Source: Chitinophagaceae bacterium (GTDB lineage: Bacteria; Bacteroidota; Bacteroidia; Chitinophagales; Chitinophagaceae). Taken from it: DNA of 64,000 nucleotides. Numbering within the stretch: the stretch's first letter is position 1; the number at the start of each line of letters is the position of its first letter. The position numbers and the translations under genes are program-made. The notes beneath the pieces are model-generated. The model had not been told where the DNA came from. It was given only the letters and a program-made list of their open reading frames with translations, and ran no database searches. This document shows positions 56,491 to 64,000 of the stretch, piece by piece. The DNA lies in contig JADKJV010000011.1 in NCBI GenBank assembly GCA_016720825.1, forward strand, positions 1 to 64,000, read 5' to 3'.

Positions 56491-56529
56491 CAAAAAAAGC
56501 AAGGCCGCTTCATCTGAGAGGCCTTGCTT
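56491..56529 (-). terminator. Terminator after Arg/Gly-rich secreted protein gene
   Basis: AAGCAAGGCC pairs with GGCCTTGCTT; on the minus strand a TTTTTTT run follows. It is 22 bases past the stop at 56551. Confidence 0.85.
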
Positions 56530-56550
56530 CCTGTTTGGTTATTCTTCCTT

Positions 56551-56997
56551 TTAGTGATGTCCCCTTCCATGACCTCTGCCCCGTCCGCGATTATTTCCGC
56601 CACGGTTATGTTCCCTCGACCTGTTGTCCCGGATAATATCCTGATCATGCCGGCCCCTGAATCCCGCGTAACGTGATCTGTAATACCCCGGACGCCGGTA
56701 AGGGTACGGGTCATTGATCACGACTTTATATCCAGTGTACAGGTCAAAGTACCTGTAGCGTGAAGGCAATGAGGCAGCAAATATCCAGTTGTTTCCTTCC
56801 AGGTAAATAAACTGGCGCCGCGGTACATAATAATAAACATCAATATCCGGGAGGTAATAATATTCGGCATGATTATACCCCGATGGACCCCAGTCGGGTT
56901 GTATGCCGATATTGACTGATATACGGATTTGTGATTGCACTTTCATTGCAAACGATGTACCGGCGATCATCATCAGCATTAACATGATCTTTTTCAT
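56551..56997 (-). CDS. Secreted protein with Arg/Gly/His-rich tail, unknown
   Basis: A 148-residue protein from ATG 56997 (MKKIMLMLMMIAGTSFAMKVQSQ), which gives a signal peptide; the longer frame to 57126 has none. The mature N-terminal part is Tyr- and Pro-rich (YNHAEYYYLPDIDVYYYVPRRQFIYLEGN, cited from its core; RYFDLYTGYKVVINDPYPYR), a style seen in many uncharacterised Bacteroidota periplasmic proteins. The last 30 residues are nearly all Arg, Gly, Asn and His. Function unknown; nucleic-acid or surface binding by the tail would be speculation. Confidence 0.72.
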   Translation of the reverse strand: MKKIMLMLMMIAGTSFAMKVQSQIRISVNIGIQPDWGPSGYNHAEYYYLPDIDVYYYVPRRQFIYLEGNNWIFAASLPSRYRYFDLYTGYKVVINDPYPYRRPGYYRSRYAGFRGRHDQDIIRDNRSREHNRGGNNRGRGRGHGRGHH

Positions 56998-57348
56998 AAT
57001 TGCAGGTTTTACATGATTAAATCTTGATACTGTCTGGCGTTTCATGAATACATCTGCACTATCTGTAAAAAAACTATGCCAGTTAGCTTTGCGGAGTGTG
57101 ACGATGTGACAAAAAACAACTGCCAATCATACAGTGTCGGTTTCAATACATTAATAACCAATAATGAATGAGGCGTGAAGATTTTGTTAATGGATGATTC
57201 CGGGTATTGTATTTTATATGCCGCCCAAATGCAGGAATCGAAAATGATTTTTGTGGTGTTTGTGTTATCTTCATTTTACAGTTAACCAATCACCAATTTA
57301 TTTAAATCTGGAAATTCCTAAGCACGGTTTTTTTTATTACTTTCAGAA
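56998..57348. other. Intergenic stretch, nothing recognised
   Basis: About 350 bases between two divergent small secreted-protein genes. I see no gene, repeat word or good -33/-7 pair; TATCTTCA near 57267 is only a weak -7 match. Confidence 0.5.
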
Positions 57349-57879
57349 ATGCGATTATATACTCCCGTTTTAGCGATACTAATATTTTTTTCTTCATCCC
57401 TAAGAGGGCAATTGCCGCGAAATCTCAAAACTGAGGTCATTTCCGGGACATTTGTTTCAGTGAAAGTTCCCGAGGGAGCAACTCGGTTCAGCAATGCCAA
57501 TAAAAAGATCTCAGCAGGCTACCCTGCAGTGATGGTTGACTATTACGTACCTGATATTTTACGTGATAAACCAGAATTATATCTCCCGGAAATTTTCATT
57601 TTGTATGGGATGGGAGTTGGGAATCTGCCTCCGAATAGCTATTCGAAGACAGTTTATACCAGCAATGCAAAATTTTCGCTCTACAGTTATGAGGCAGAAT
57701 TGAAGAATATCGCCGGGCGGGAGGAACGTGTTACAATTTTCATACGCACTGAAACATCTCAATATACTAACAAGGTTGTGGTGCTTATCTTACAGTATGC
57801 TTCACATCAAACGGTCGATGAATGGGATGAATTGGACAGTTGGATCGCTTTATTGAAAAATACATTTATTGAAATGTAA
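57349..57879 (+). CDS. Small secreted protein, unknown
   Basis: A 176-residue protein with a signal peptide (MRLYTPVLAILIFFSSSLRGQ). The mature part reads as one alpha/beta domain: FVSVKVPEGATRFSNANKKISAG, YYVPDILRDKPELYLPEIFILYGMGV (cited in part) and VTIFIRTETSQYTNKVVVLILQYA, ending in a helical DEWDELDSWIALLKNTF. I do not recognise a family. Probably periplasmic. It stands alone before the tRNA region. Confidence 0.7.
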   Translation: MRLYTPVLAILIFFSSSLRGQLPRNLKTEVISGTFVSVKVPEGATRFSNANKKISAGYPAVMVDYYVPDILRDKPELYLPEIFILYGMGVGNLPPNSYSKTVYTSNAKFSLYSYEAELKNIAGREERVTIFIRTETSQYTNKVVVLILQYASHQTVDEWDELDSWIALLKNTFIEM

Positions 57880-57938
57880 TTCGGAGTAAAAAAAGAAAGT
57901 GATTTGGTTTAAACGGCCCTGTAGTACAGATTAAAGAA

Positions 57939-57962
57939 AAAGGTCTCAAAAATGAGACCTTT
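57939..57962 (-). terminator. Terminator behind degenerate tRNA copy T1
   Basis: AAAGGTCTC-pairing hairpin with an AAAAA/TTTTT loop, then T-rich sequence on the minus strand. It is a near-identical copy of the one behind the intact tRNA at 58043-58066. Confidence 0.75.
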
Positions 57963-57968
57963 AGAAAT

Positions 57969-58029
57969 TACCGGAGAATCCGCCATTGCGTAAACTGCCG
58001 TCCGCCGCGGCGGATATGAATCCGATGCT
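57969..58029 (-). pseudogene. Degenerate tRNA-Met copy T1 with GC palindromes
   Basis: Read on the minus strand it keeps AGCATCGGATTCATA and CGGCAGTT and the 3' end TCTCCGGTA of the intact tRNA-Met. The 3' anticodon-arm/variable segment is replaced by the palindrome TCCGCCGCGGCGGA (58001-58014), the T-arm segment by ATGGCGGA-type sequence (57979-57990), and the 5' acceptor and D arm are missing. It cannot fold as a tRNA. Its terminator is conserved. Confidence 0.8.
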
Positions 58030-58042
58030 ATCATAAATAAAA

Positions 58043-58066
58043 AAAGGTCTCAAAAATGAGACCTTT
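58043..58066 (-). terminator. Terminator of tRNA-Met
   Basis: AAAGGTCTC pairs with GAGACCTTT around a five-base loop, followed on the minus strand by a run of seven T; five bases past the tRNA end. Confidence 0.85.
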
Positions 58067-58071
58067 AGAAG

Positions 58072-58145
58072 TACCGGAGAGCAGACTTGAACTGCCGACC
58101 TTCGGGTTATGAATCCGATGCTCTAACCAGCTGAGCTACCCCGGC
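58072..58145 (-). tRNA. tRNA-Met (CAT)
   Basis: A 74-base cloverleaf. Acceptor GCCGGGG pairs with CTCCGGT (G-U pairs at the ends), D arm GCTC/GAGC, anticodon loop TTCATAA with CAT, variable AGGTC, T arm GGCAG-TTCAAGT-CTGCT, discriminator A. CCA is not encoded. The base just below the anticodon loop is an A-C mismatch. Elongator-type rather than initiator is likely, since the first acceptor pair is not the initiator mismatch. Flanked by two degenerate copies in tandem. Confidence 0.9.
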
Positions 58146-58167
58146 CACTAATTTATAAGAACCTGAC

Positions 58168-58244
58168 ACAGACTTGAACTGCCGTCCGCCGCGGCGGATA
58201 TGAATCCGATGCTCTAACCATCCGCCTGTGGCGGATACCCCGGC
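58168..58244 (-). pseudogene. Degenerate tRNA-Met copy T3 with two GC palindromes
   Basis: On the minus strand: GCCGGGGTA as in the intact tRNA, then TCCGCC-ACA-GGCGGA (58221-58235) in place of the 5' half of the D stem, then TGGTTAGAGCATCGGATT and CATA, then TCCGCCGCGGCGGA (58185-58198) in place of the 3' half of the anticodon arm, then CGGCAGTTCAAGTCTG and divergent sequence. The acceptor 3' half is lost. Not a working tRNA. Confidence 0.8.
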
Positions 58245-58262
58245 ATTCCCCTTTCGGGGCTG

Positions 58263-58270
58263 CAAAAATA
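58263..58270 (-). promoter_or_regulatory. -7 box candidate for the tRNA array
   Basis: TATTTTTG on the minus strand, 19 bases before copy T3; the transcript would cover T3, the intact tRNA and its terminator. Confidence 0.4.
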
Positions 58271-58687
58271 GTGATTTTCAGGAAAATAATCATGGGAAAT
58301 TATGGCAATTTTGTATTGTAAGTCAAGGCTTTGCCATTACCAGTCCCCTATTTGTTTTATACATTGGTAACAGGATATTCAATTTGCAAACTTCTCTTCA
58401 TGTATAACTGATTTCAAAGTTCCCCTGATAGAATTCCGACCGGTTCAACAAACAGATGATTGATTCTTACTGGTTGTTTTTCCGGGTAAGTATCTCATTC
58501 AATTTCAGAAAACCGGTTGTATCTATATCAGTACATACCCCTACCTGTAACAAGCATAAACACTCGTTCCTTTTTTTTAATAGTCTGGTTTTTAAAAATC
58601 CGGATAACCCGCTGAGTAAAATCATAGGGAAAAAATATACCATGCTTCAATTTGCAGTCTCGTTTAACCAGAAAAAATCCATTGTTT
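58271..58687. other. Intergenic stretch, nothing recognised
   Basis: About 415 AT-rich bases before the T9SS cargo gene. Frames crossing it lack coding character and I find no repeat word, hairpin or RNA gene. Confidence 0.5.
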
Positions 58688-60664
58688 ATGAGAATCTTAT
58701 CCCGAAACCTCGTTTTATTTCTGACTTTACATTGCTGTTTTCAATCTACTGCACAGGATTATGTTATAGACCGCGGTTATTTCAGTGGTTTTTATAACGG
58801 AAGTTTAAGAATGTGTGTGGTTGATAAAAATGAATATTATGCTCCCTATACGGCTTCTTCCAAAGTGGTAGTCCGCCGTTATAAAAATGGAAGCGTTACT
58901 GATTGGGGTACAACCACAGGGTTTCCCGATGCAGGTGGTGCCGGTGACATAGCCCGGAGTCCGCTCGACAGCGTGATTTACATTTCTTTTTTCAATTCAA
59001 CTTATGACAAGATTTATACCTACAAGCGCGGGCCGCTGGATAACGACTGGCAGCTTGTTACAATGCTGGATAAGCCCGGTAGTTATAATATGGGGTATAC
59101 TGTGCGGCTGTCATTTAACGAAAACAGCCAGACCTTGTTTATGGCTTTTACGGAACAAACAAGCTCCAAAGTGTATCTCTATGAACTGGTTTCAGGAACA
59201 TGGGCAGACAAAACAGGCGCCAGTTCCATGGCATGCTCAAGTAACAGAATGGACCTGTCATCGTACGGCAATAAAGTAATTATTTCAACGTCCCCTTCCA
59301 GTACACTGAAAGTACACGTGTTTGATGTTGTGGGAAAGAACCTCACAAACCTGAATCAGAATATAAACAATGTTGCTGGGTTCGTCACAACAGCTTATGA
59401 AGCTGGTACAGATACCTATGTGTCTTTTTATGCGCAAAGCAGTCCATGGATGAATATAAAAGTGGCCCGTTCAGTGGGCGGGGCTGACTGGACTGATATG
59501 ACCGGTACCCTTACAGGGGCTATGGATAACGGTTCATGGGGCGGGTATATAGTTTTCAATCAGGCAACATCCAAATTCACCCTTATATTCTCAACTGGAT
59601 TTATAAAAGGTTATACATGGACAGGGTCAGATTGGGCCGCTGTTACAATTCCTTATATGGCATCTACCAATACATTTGCTGTCTCCCATTATAAAGATGT
59701 TTATTTCCTGGCATGGAGCAGCTACACCCCTGTAGGTATTTATTCTGTCAATGAAACGCCAACCCGGAATACCACGGATATTTCCACCACGCCAACAACA
59801 ACAACCTGTGCCGTAAACTTCCAGCACCGCGGGGTTGGTAATAAAGTGGTGGTGTTTGTGAAAAAATCCCCAACCTATGATGCTCCTGTTCTTAACAATA
59901 ATGCCACCTATACAGCCAATGCAGTTTACAGGTCAGGAACCCAGTTGGGGAGTTCAGGCTGGTATTGTGTATATAATGGCGTGGGGGAAACTGTAACGAT
60001 CACCGGGCTTGATCCGACAGAAACTTATCAGCTCCAGGCTATAGAATACAACGGAGCTGCTGCAGCGGAAATGTATTCACCTGTGACAGCCGTGAGCGGG
60101 AATCCGGTGTCATTTGTGTCTGCTGTATCATTACCGGTGCATTGGCTGTCGTTTACAGGTAAAGAACTGAATTCAACTGTGCAATTAAACTGGTCAACAG
60201 CTTCTGAAATCAACAGCTCCCATTTTATGGTGGAAAGAAGTGTGAATGGAATTTCATTTGAAACGATCGGAACTGTACTGGCCGCTACTGGTCAAAGTGA
60301 AACACATCACTATAGTTATACCGATTATTCACCGCTGAAAACCGTTAGCTATTACCGGCTGAATCAGGTTGACAAAGACGGGAAATCCGTTTTCAGCAAC
60401 GTAATTAAATGCAGCATAGGGTCAAACAGTGAGGTGAAAATCTGGTCGGATACTGAGTCCGGTTTCATACGGGTTTTTGTTCCGGTCAGCAGTCTTTCTG
60501 TTACAGGTGTTGAAATTTATGACCTGAATGGCCGGAGGCTGATCCAAAAACAATTGCAGGCCGGGATGAATGATATAAATGTAAGTGCGCTGGGTAAGGG
60601 GATCTATATTGTGAAAGCATATTCTAAAAACGGGCTTTTAAAATCAGCATCTGTACGCCGTTGA
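58688..60664 (+). CDS. T9SS-secreted protein with C-terminal sorting domain
   Basis: 658 residues from ATG 58688 (MRILSRNLVLFLTLHCCFQ), which gives a signal peptide; the longer frame from 58652 puts extra charged residues before it. Residues about 25-370 look like a beta-propeller-type repeat domain (RYKNGSVTDWGTTTGF, YTWTGSDWAAV). About 375-480 is fibronectin-like. LPVHWLSFTGKELNSTVQLNW...ASEINSSHFMVERS (near 490) is a beta-sandwich common in this phylum. The last 75 residues (VTGVEIYDLNGRRLIQKQL, GKGIYIVKAYSKNG) form the type A sorting domain that directs export by the type IX system. Binding target unknown. Confidence 0.85.
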   Translation: MRILSRNLVLFLTLHCCFQSTAQDYVIDRGYFSGFYNGSLRMCVVDKNEYYAPYTASSKVVVRRYKNGSVTDWGTTTGFPDAGGAGDIARSPLDSVIYISFFNSTYDKIYTYKRGPLDNDWQLVTMLDKPGSYNMGYTVRLSFNENSQTLFMAFTEQTSSKVYLYELVSGTWADKTGASSMACSSNRMDLSSYGNKVIISTSPSSTLKVHVFDVVGKNLTNLNQNINNVAGFVTTAYEAGTDTYVSFYAQSSPWMNIKVARSVGGADWTDMTGTLTGAMDNGSWGGYIVFNQATSKFTLIFSTGFIKGYTWTGSDWAAVTIPYMASTNTFAVSHYKDVYFLAWSSYTPVGIYSVNETPTRNTTDISTTPTTTTCAVNFQHRGVGNKVVVFVKKSPTYDAPVLNNNATYTANAVYRSGTQLGSSGWYCVYNGVGETVTITGLDPTETYQLQAIEYNGAAAAEMYSPVTAVSGNPVSFVSAVSLPVHWLSFTGKELNSTVQLNWSTASEINSSHFMVERSVNGISFETIGTVLAATGQSETHHYSYTDYSPLKTVSYYRLNQVDKDGKSVFSNVIKCSIGSNSEVKIWSDTESGFIRVFVPVSSLSVTGVEIYDLNGRRLIQKQLQAGMNDINVSALGKGIYIVKAYSKNGLLKSASVRR

Positions 60665-60760
60665 ACCCGGACAACCTGATTTAAATACACGAATAAATAA
60701 ACCAATTCAGTTTTTAACTTGTACTGGATGCAGGAAGTATGTATTCAACCTGATAATTCC

Positions 60761-63700
60761 TTAAATTATTTCTACATGCGTCGCGAGTGGTATTTCAACC
60801 TGCAAAGTGCATCCTTTGCCTGGTGTTGAAATAATATGGAGCTTACCCTGGTAAAATTCCACCCGGTTGCGGATGGTAGTCAGCCCGAATCCCATCGGCT
60901 GGCTTTCGGGGTCAAACCCTTTTCCATCATCAGCAATTTGCAGGAAGAGTATATCTTTTTTCATCTGCAAAGTGATGCTTGCATTTCGGGCAGCAGCATG
61001 TTTGGTGATATTATTGATCTGCTCCTGTATGATCCTGTAAAGCATCAGGGATTGTTTATTATCAAGTGATACCTGACCGGAGGTTTTATCAATAAACCTG
61101 ATCTGTATATTTGAATTCTTCTTTGTGTCGTCTACCAGGTCTTTCACGGCCTCCACCAATCCAAAATCGGACAGGGATGGCGTTATCAGTGAATAAGAAA
61201 GATCCTTGATCAGGTCCATCGCATTATTCAGGTATTCATAACTCTGGGTGAGCATATCATCTTCCACACCATTTTTCGTTTTGGCAATACCCAGGAATAT
61301 TTTAGCACTCGCCAGGATCTGGCTGATATTTTCATGCAGTTCATGGGAGATTTTATTGCGTTCCATCTCCTGTTCCTGGATGGTGATTTCAGTGATCAGC
61401 CGTTGGTTGTACAACTGCTGCGCTACCAGTTCTTCTTCCAGTTTCCTTTTTTCAGTAATGTCACGGCGGATGGCCAGGTACTGGTAAGGCTGGCCGCTGG
61501 CATCGAGGAAGGGTACAATTGTGGTATCCGACCAGGTGAGTGTGCCGTCTTTACTTTTATTCCTCACTTCCCCTTTTAATACCTGTCCGCTTCTGATCGT
61601 TTTCCAGAAATTTTCCCAGAACTCTGGCGAATGATAATTTGAATTCAGGATTTTATGGTTCTGCCCGATGATTTCTTCAGGGGTATACCCGTATATTTTG
61701 CAAAACCCTTCATTCACATAAAGCACTGTTCCATCTGCGTCAGATAATGAAACATTGGCGGCCTGGTCAAGGGCGTATTTATAGTCGGATAAATCCTTCA
61801 GCGTTTTTTGAAAAGCTACTTCAGATTTTTTCCGCTCTGTAATATCCCTGGCAATTCCCAATACACCATCAAACTGCCCGTCTTTTTTCAATATACAAGT
61901 CTGCACTTCCATCGCAACCATATGGCCATCTTTGGCTTTCAGGTTCAGTTCATACCTTGTTTTATCCAGGCCGTTTATTTTTTTATCCAGCATACTGAAG
62001 GAATAATGACGGTCGTCACCTGTCAATACGTCGGCGGTGCTTTTACCACGTAAATCTTCCGGTGTAAATCCAAGTATTTCAGTAACTGCTGAGTTGATAC
62101 TTTTTACATTCAGGTTTTCGTCCAATGTGTAAATAATGTCAAGTGCATTTTCTACCACAATCCTGTACTTCTCTTCGCTTTCAAGTATTTTCTGGCTGGC
62201 CAGTTTTCGCTCAGTAATATCAGTAATGATTCCATCCCAAATTACCCGGCCATCTTCCAGTTTGCGGGGGAAAGACCTGATGTGTACCCATTGCAAATTG
62301 GTTTTAGGAACAGCCATCCTGATTTCCAGGTCAAAATAGGTCATGTTCAGGTAGGATTGCTCAGTTTCTTTAGCTAACCGTAATTTATCTTCTTCTGCTA
62401 CAAGCCCGTATAATGAGTCCGAATTCGCCAATGCCTCTTCGGCGGTTACCCCAGCCATTTTTTCAACACCATTGCTGATATATGGGAATTTCATCTGGCC
62501 ATCAAAGTCCAGCAATACCTGGAATACAACAGCGTCCTGCAGGTTATCGCTGATCAGTTTTAGTTTCAGGGCTTCTTCCTTCAGTTTGAATTCTATGTGT
62601 TTTCTTTCTGTGATATCATGAATCACGGTGAGAATATATTTTTCTCCCGCTATTTCAATGAATTCACCGGAAATAGTGGCATAACGAACCACACCACCTT
62701 TGATCTTAAACTTTTTTTCGAGATTTACCACCCGGCCGGTTTGCCTGAGCAGGTTTAAGTATTTGTTCCTGTCTTCATCATTTTCCCAACCCTCCAGTGC
62801 CAGCGTTGTTTGACCGATAATTTCATCCCTGGAGAAACCGCTCAATGCAATGGCCCGGTCATTTATATCCACAATAACACCATCAGACACGCGGGTAAGC
62901 AATATCACATCCGGTGAAAGGTGGAAAATTTTAGAAAATTTTTCCCGGCTTTCTTTTAAAGCAGCTTCTGATTTTTTCCGCTCAGTAATATCGCGTGCAG
63001 TCGTTACAAAAACATCTTTGCCAAAATATTTCCCTTTGTTGCAGAAAACTTCTTTAGGGAAAATTTCCCCGTTTTTCCTTTTGCCCCAGACTACAAAATG
63101 TTTGGGGTCACCGCTTTTAAATACTTCGCGGATACAACTCATCAGGTAAGGGAAACCGGCATCATCTTCTGCAAACAGGAAATCAGGGGTTTTCCCAATA
63201 ATTTCTTCCCGGGTATAACCATACATTTTCTCCACACTCCGGTTTACATCCAGGAAAAAACCATTCTCATCCATAATGTAAATGGCTTCCGTAACGGAGT
63301 TAAACAGACCGAAATATCCTTTCTCACTGTTATAGAGCGCCGTCTCTACACTTTTATTTTCTGTAATATCATTTGCAATACCGATAAACGAATTGAAATC
63401 GCCATTAGAATCAATCAGTGGCGCAATATTAGAACGCATCCACCGCCAGCTGCCATCCACATGTTTCATCCTGTACTCCACACCACTCACCAGTTTTTTG
63501 GTTTCTACTCCTTTTAAAATGGCCTGCAGGCATACTTCCCGGTCATCCGGATGAACGAGAACATCTACAACCTGTCGTCCTACATGTTCTCCCGGCATAT
63601 AGCCCAATACCTTGTTCCAGTTCGGGGATACGTACAACAGTTTGCCCAGCGTAGATACAATGTAAACATTGGCATTTGCATTTTCCAGTATGTAATCAAA

Positions 63701-64000
63701 CTTGACATTGCCATTTGTAAGCTGGTAATCGGATTTGCCGGAAATAATTGTGTTGGGGTCAAATTTGTTCTGGGTTTTTTCGAGTGACCTGATTCGCTGG
63801 CGAAGGGCTGTATAAATCCCGATACGTACATAAAACGCAGGGGCATCATCCGGCAATATAAAAAAATCATCCAGGCCATATTCCAGTACTTCTGTCATAG
63901 ATGGCCGCTTATTCGGCATACCAATGCCAATAACCGGAATATGCAGCGTGGCATGATCTGATTTCAGGTTTGTTGCAGATTCAAACCCCTTGCTGCCGGG
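60761..64000 (-). CDS. Multi-PAS sensor histidine kinase, 5' end outside window
   Basis: About 1,080 residues visible; the frame stays open to the right edge. The first 75 residues (HIPVIGMPNKRPSMTEVLEYGLDDF, cited in part) look like the end of a response-regulator receiver domain. Six PAS domains with PAC tails follow, each ending near an ITERK-type motif (DITENKS, DITERKKS, DITERKH, DITERKLA, DITERKKS, DITEKRK). The dimerisation region has ERNKISHELHENISQILA, HisKA_3 (NarX/LuxR-partner) style with the phospho-His in SHELH. ATPase domain: IADDGKGFDPES, GFGLTTIRNRVE, GKGCTLQVEI. No membrane segment is seen, so probably cytoplasmic. The sensed signal is unknown. Confidence 0.9.
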   Translation of the reverse strand, partial: PGSKGFESATNLKSDHATLHIPVIGIGMPNKRPSMTEVLEYGLDDFFILPDDAPAFYVRIGIYTALRQRIRSLEKTQNKFDPNTIISGKSDYQLTNGNVKFDYILENANANVYIVSTLGKLLYVSPNWNKVLGYMPGEHVGRQVVDVLVHPDDREVCLQAILKGVETKKLVSGVEYRMKHVDGSWRWMRSNIAPLIDSNGDFNSFIGIANDITENKSVETALYNSEKGYFGLFNSVTEAIYIMDENGFFLDVNRSVEKMYGYTREEIIGKTPDFLFAEDDAGFPYLMSCIREVFKSGDPKHFVVWGKRKNGEIFPKEVFCNKGKYFGKDVFVTTARDITERKKSEAALKESREKFSKIFHLSPDVILLTRVSDGVIVDINDRAIALSGFSRDEIIGQTTLALEGWENDEDRNKYLNLLRQTGRVVNLEKKFKIKGGVVRYATISGEFIEIAGEKYILTVIHDITERKHIEFKLKEEALKLKLISDNLQDAVVFQVLLDFDGQMKFPYISNGVEKMAGVTAEEALANSDSLYGLVAEEDKLRLAKETEQSYLNMTYFDLEIRMAVPKTNLQWVHIRSFPRKLEDGRVIWDGIITDITERKLASQKILESEEKYRIVVENALDIIYTLDENLNVKSINSAVTEILGFTPEDLRGKSTADVLTGDDRHYSFSMLDKKINGLDKTRYELNLKAKDGHMVAMEVQTCILKKDGQFDGVLGIARDITERKKSEVAFQKTLKDLSDYKYALDQAANVSLSDADGTVLYVNEGFCKIYGYTPEEIIGQNHKILNSNYHSPEFWENFWKTIRSGQVLKGEVRNKSKDGTLTWSDTTIVPFLDASGQPYQYLAIRRDITEKRKLEEELVAQQLYNQRLITEITIQEQEMERNKISHELHENISQILASAKIFLGIAKTKNGVEDDMLTQSYEYLNNAMDLIKDLSYSLITPSLSDFGLVEAVKDLVDDTKKNSNIQIRFIDKTSGQVSLDNKQSLMLYRIIQEQINNITKHAAARNASITLQMKKDILFLQIADDGKGFDPESQPMGFGLTTIRNRVEFYQGKLHIISTPGKGCTLQVEIPLATHVEII

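Noticed and set aside
57969..58029. A second working tRNA
   Set aside because: The acceptor 5' half and D arm are missing and arms are replaced by palindromes.
58456..58797. Open frame before the T9SS cargo gene
   Set aside because: Overlaps the start of the secreted protein in another frame and has no coding features.

Overview
The window looks like a chromosomal piece of a Bacteroidota genome, most likely family Chitinophagaceae. Supporting signs are a protein with a type IX secretion (T9SS) C-terminal sorting domain; DUF3467, DUF4476, DUF4136 and DUF6263-type proteins; a fused E1 alpha/beta ketoacid dehydrogenase; SecA of about 1,100 residues; a SusC-plug-like EVVVVGYG motif; no Shine-Dalgarno sequences; and several candidate promoters with the Bacteroidota -7 box TAnnTTTG. 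There is no phage, plasmid, integrase, transposase or CRISPR signal. The content is mostly housekeeping.

Layout. 0-5 kb: an unrecognised gene cut by the left edge, a DUF3467 protein, a decayed radC, then prs-rplY-pth. 5-10 kb: FAH-family hydrolase, fused E1 dehydrogenase, convergent aspS. 10-18 kb (minus): membrane protein, FAD oxidoreductase and a giant alpha-2-macroglobulin. 18-20 kb: DUF4476 protein and a gene-free palindrome-rich stretch. 20-31 kb (minus): sucD, an Mla-type ABC pair, malic enzyme, M20 peptidase, SPOR protein, and a deoC-ALDH-inactive ALDH cluster. 31-35 kb: two secreted amidohydrolase-family proteins. 36-44 kb: secA, two small envelope proteins, atpG, scpB, lysA. 44-56 kb: lipoproteins, a membrane-anchored C1 peptidase with a thioredoxin, a beta-CASP metallo-hydrolase and two tandem membrane-anchored subtilases. 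56-64 kb: small secreted proteins, a tRNA-Met with two degenerate tandem copies, a T9SS cargo protein and a large PAS histidine kinase cut by the right edge.

The most unusual signal is intergenic. At least six unrelated repeat families share one design: a word of about 7 bp (TTGGAGG, CTGGTAA, TTGGCTN, AGTCNNT, GGCAGGA; 8-9 bp for TTGGAATG and CACAAAGGC) is repeated imperfectly several times in each arm, arms often face each other as inverted repeats around a core, and the elements sit in gaps between genes, often touching the stop codon. Two elements of one family (4.1 and 35.4 kb) are nested, and the inner cassette of one is inverted relative to the other while the outer parts keep the same orientation. 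The tRNA-Met copies show a related oddity: segments of the tRNA are replaced by GC-rich TCCGCC/GGCGGA palindromes.

At least fifteen single-base-type frameshifts interrupt conserved and essential genes (prs, pth, atpG, an ABC ATPase, the macroglobulin, a subtilase), mostly at short homopolymers. I read most of these as sequencing or assembly errors and annotate the genes as whole; radC is the one that also seems to have lost sequence.
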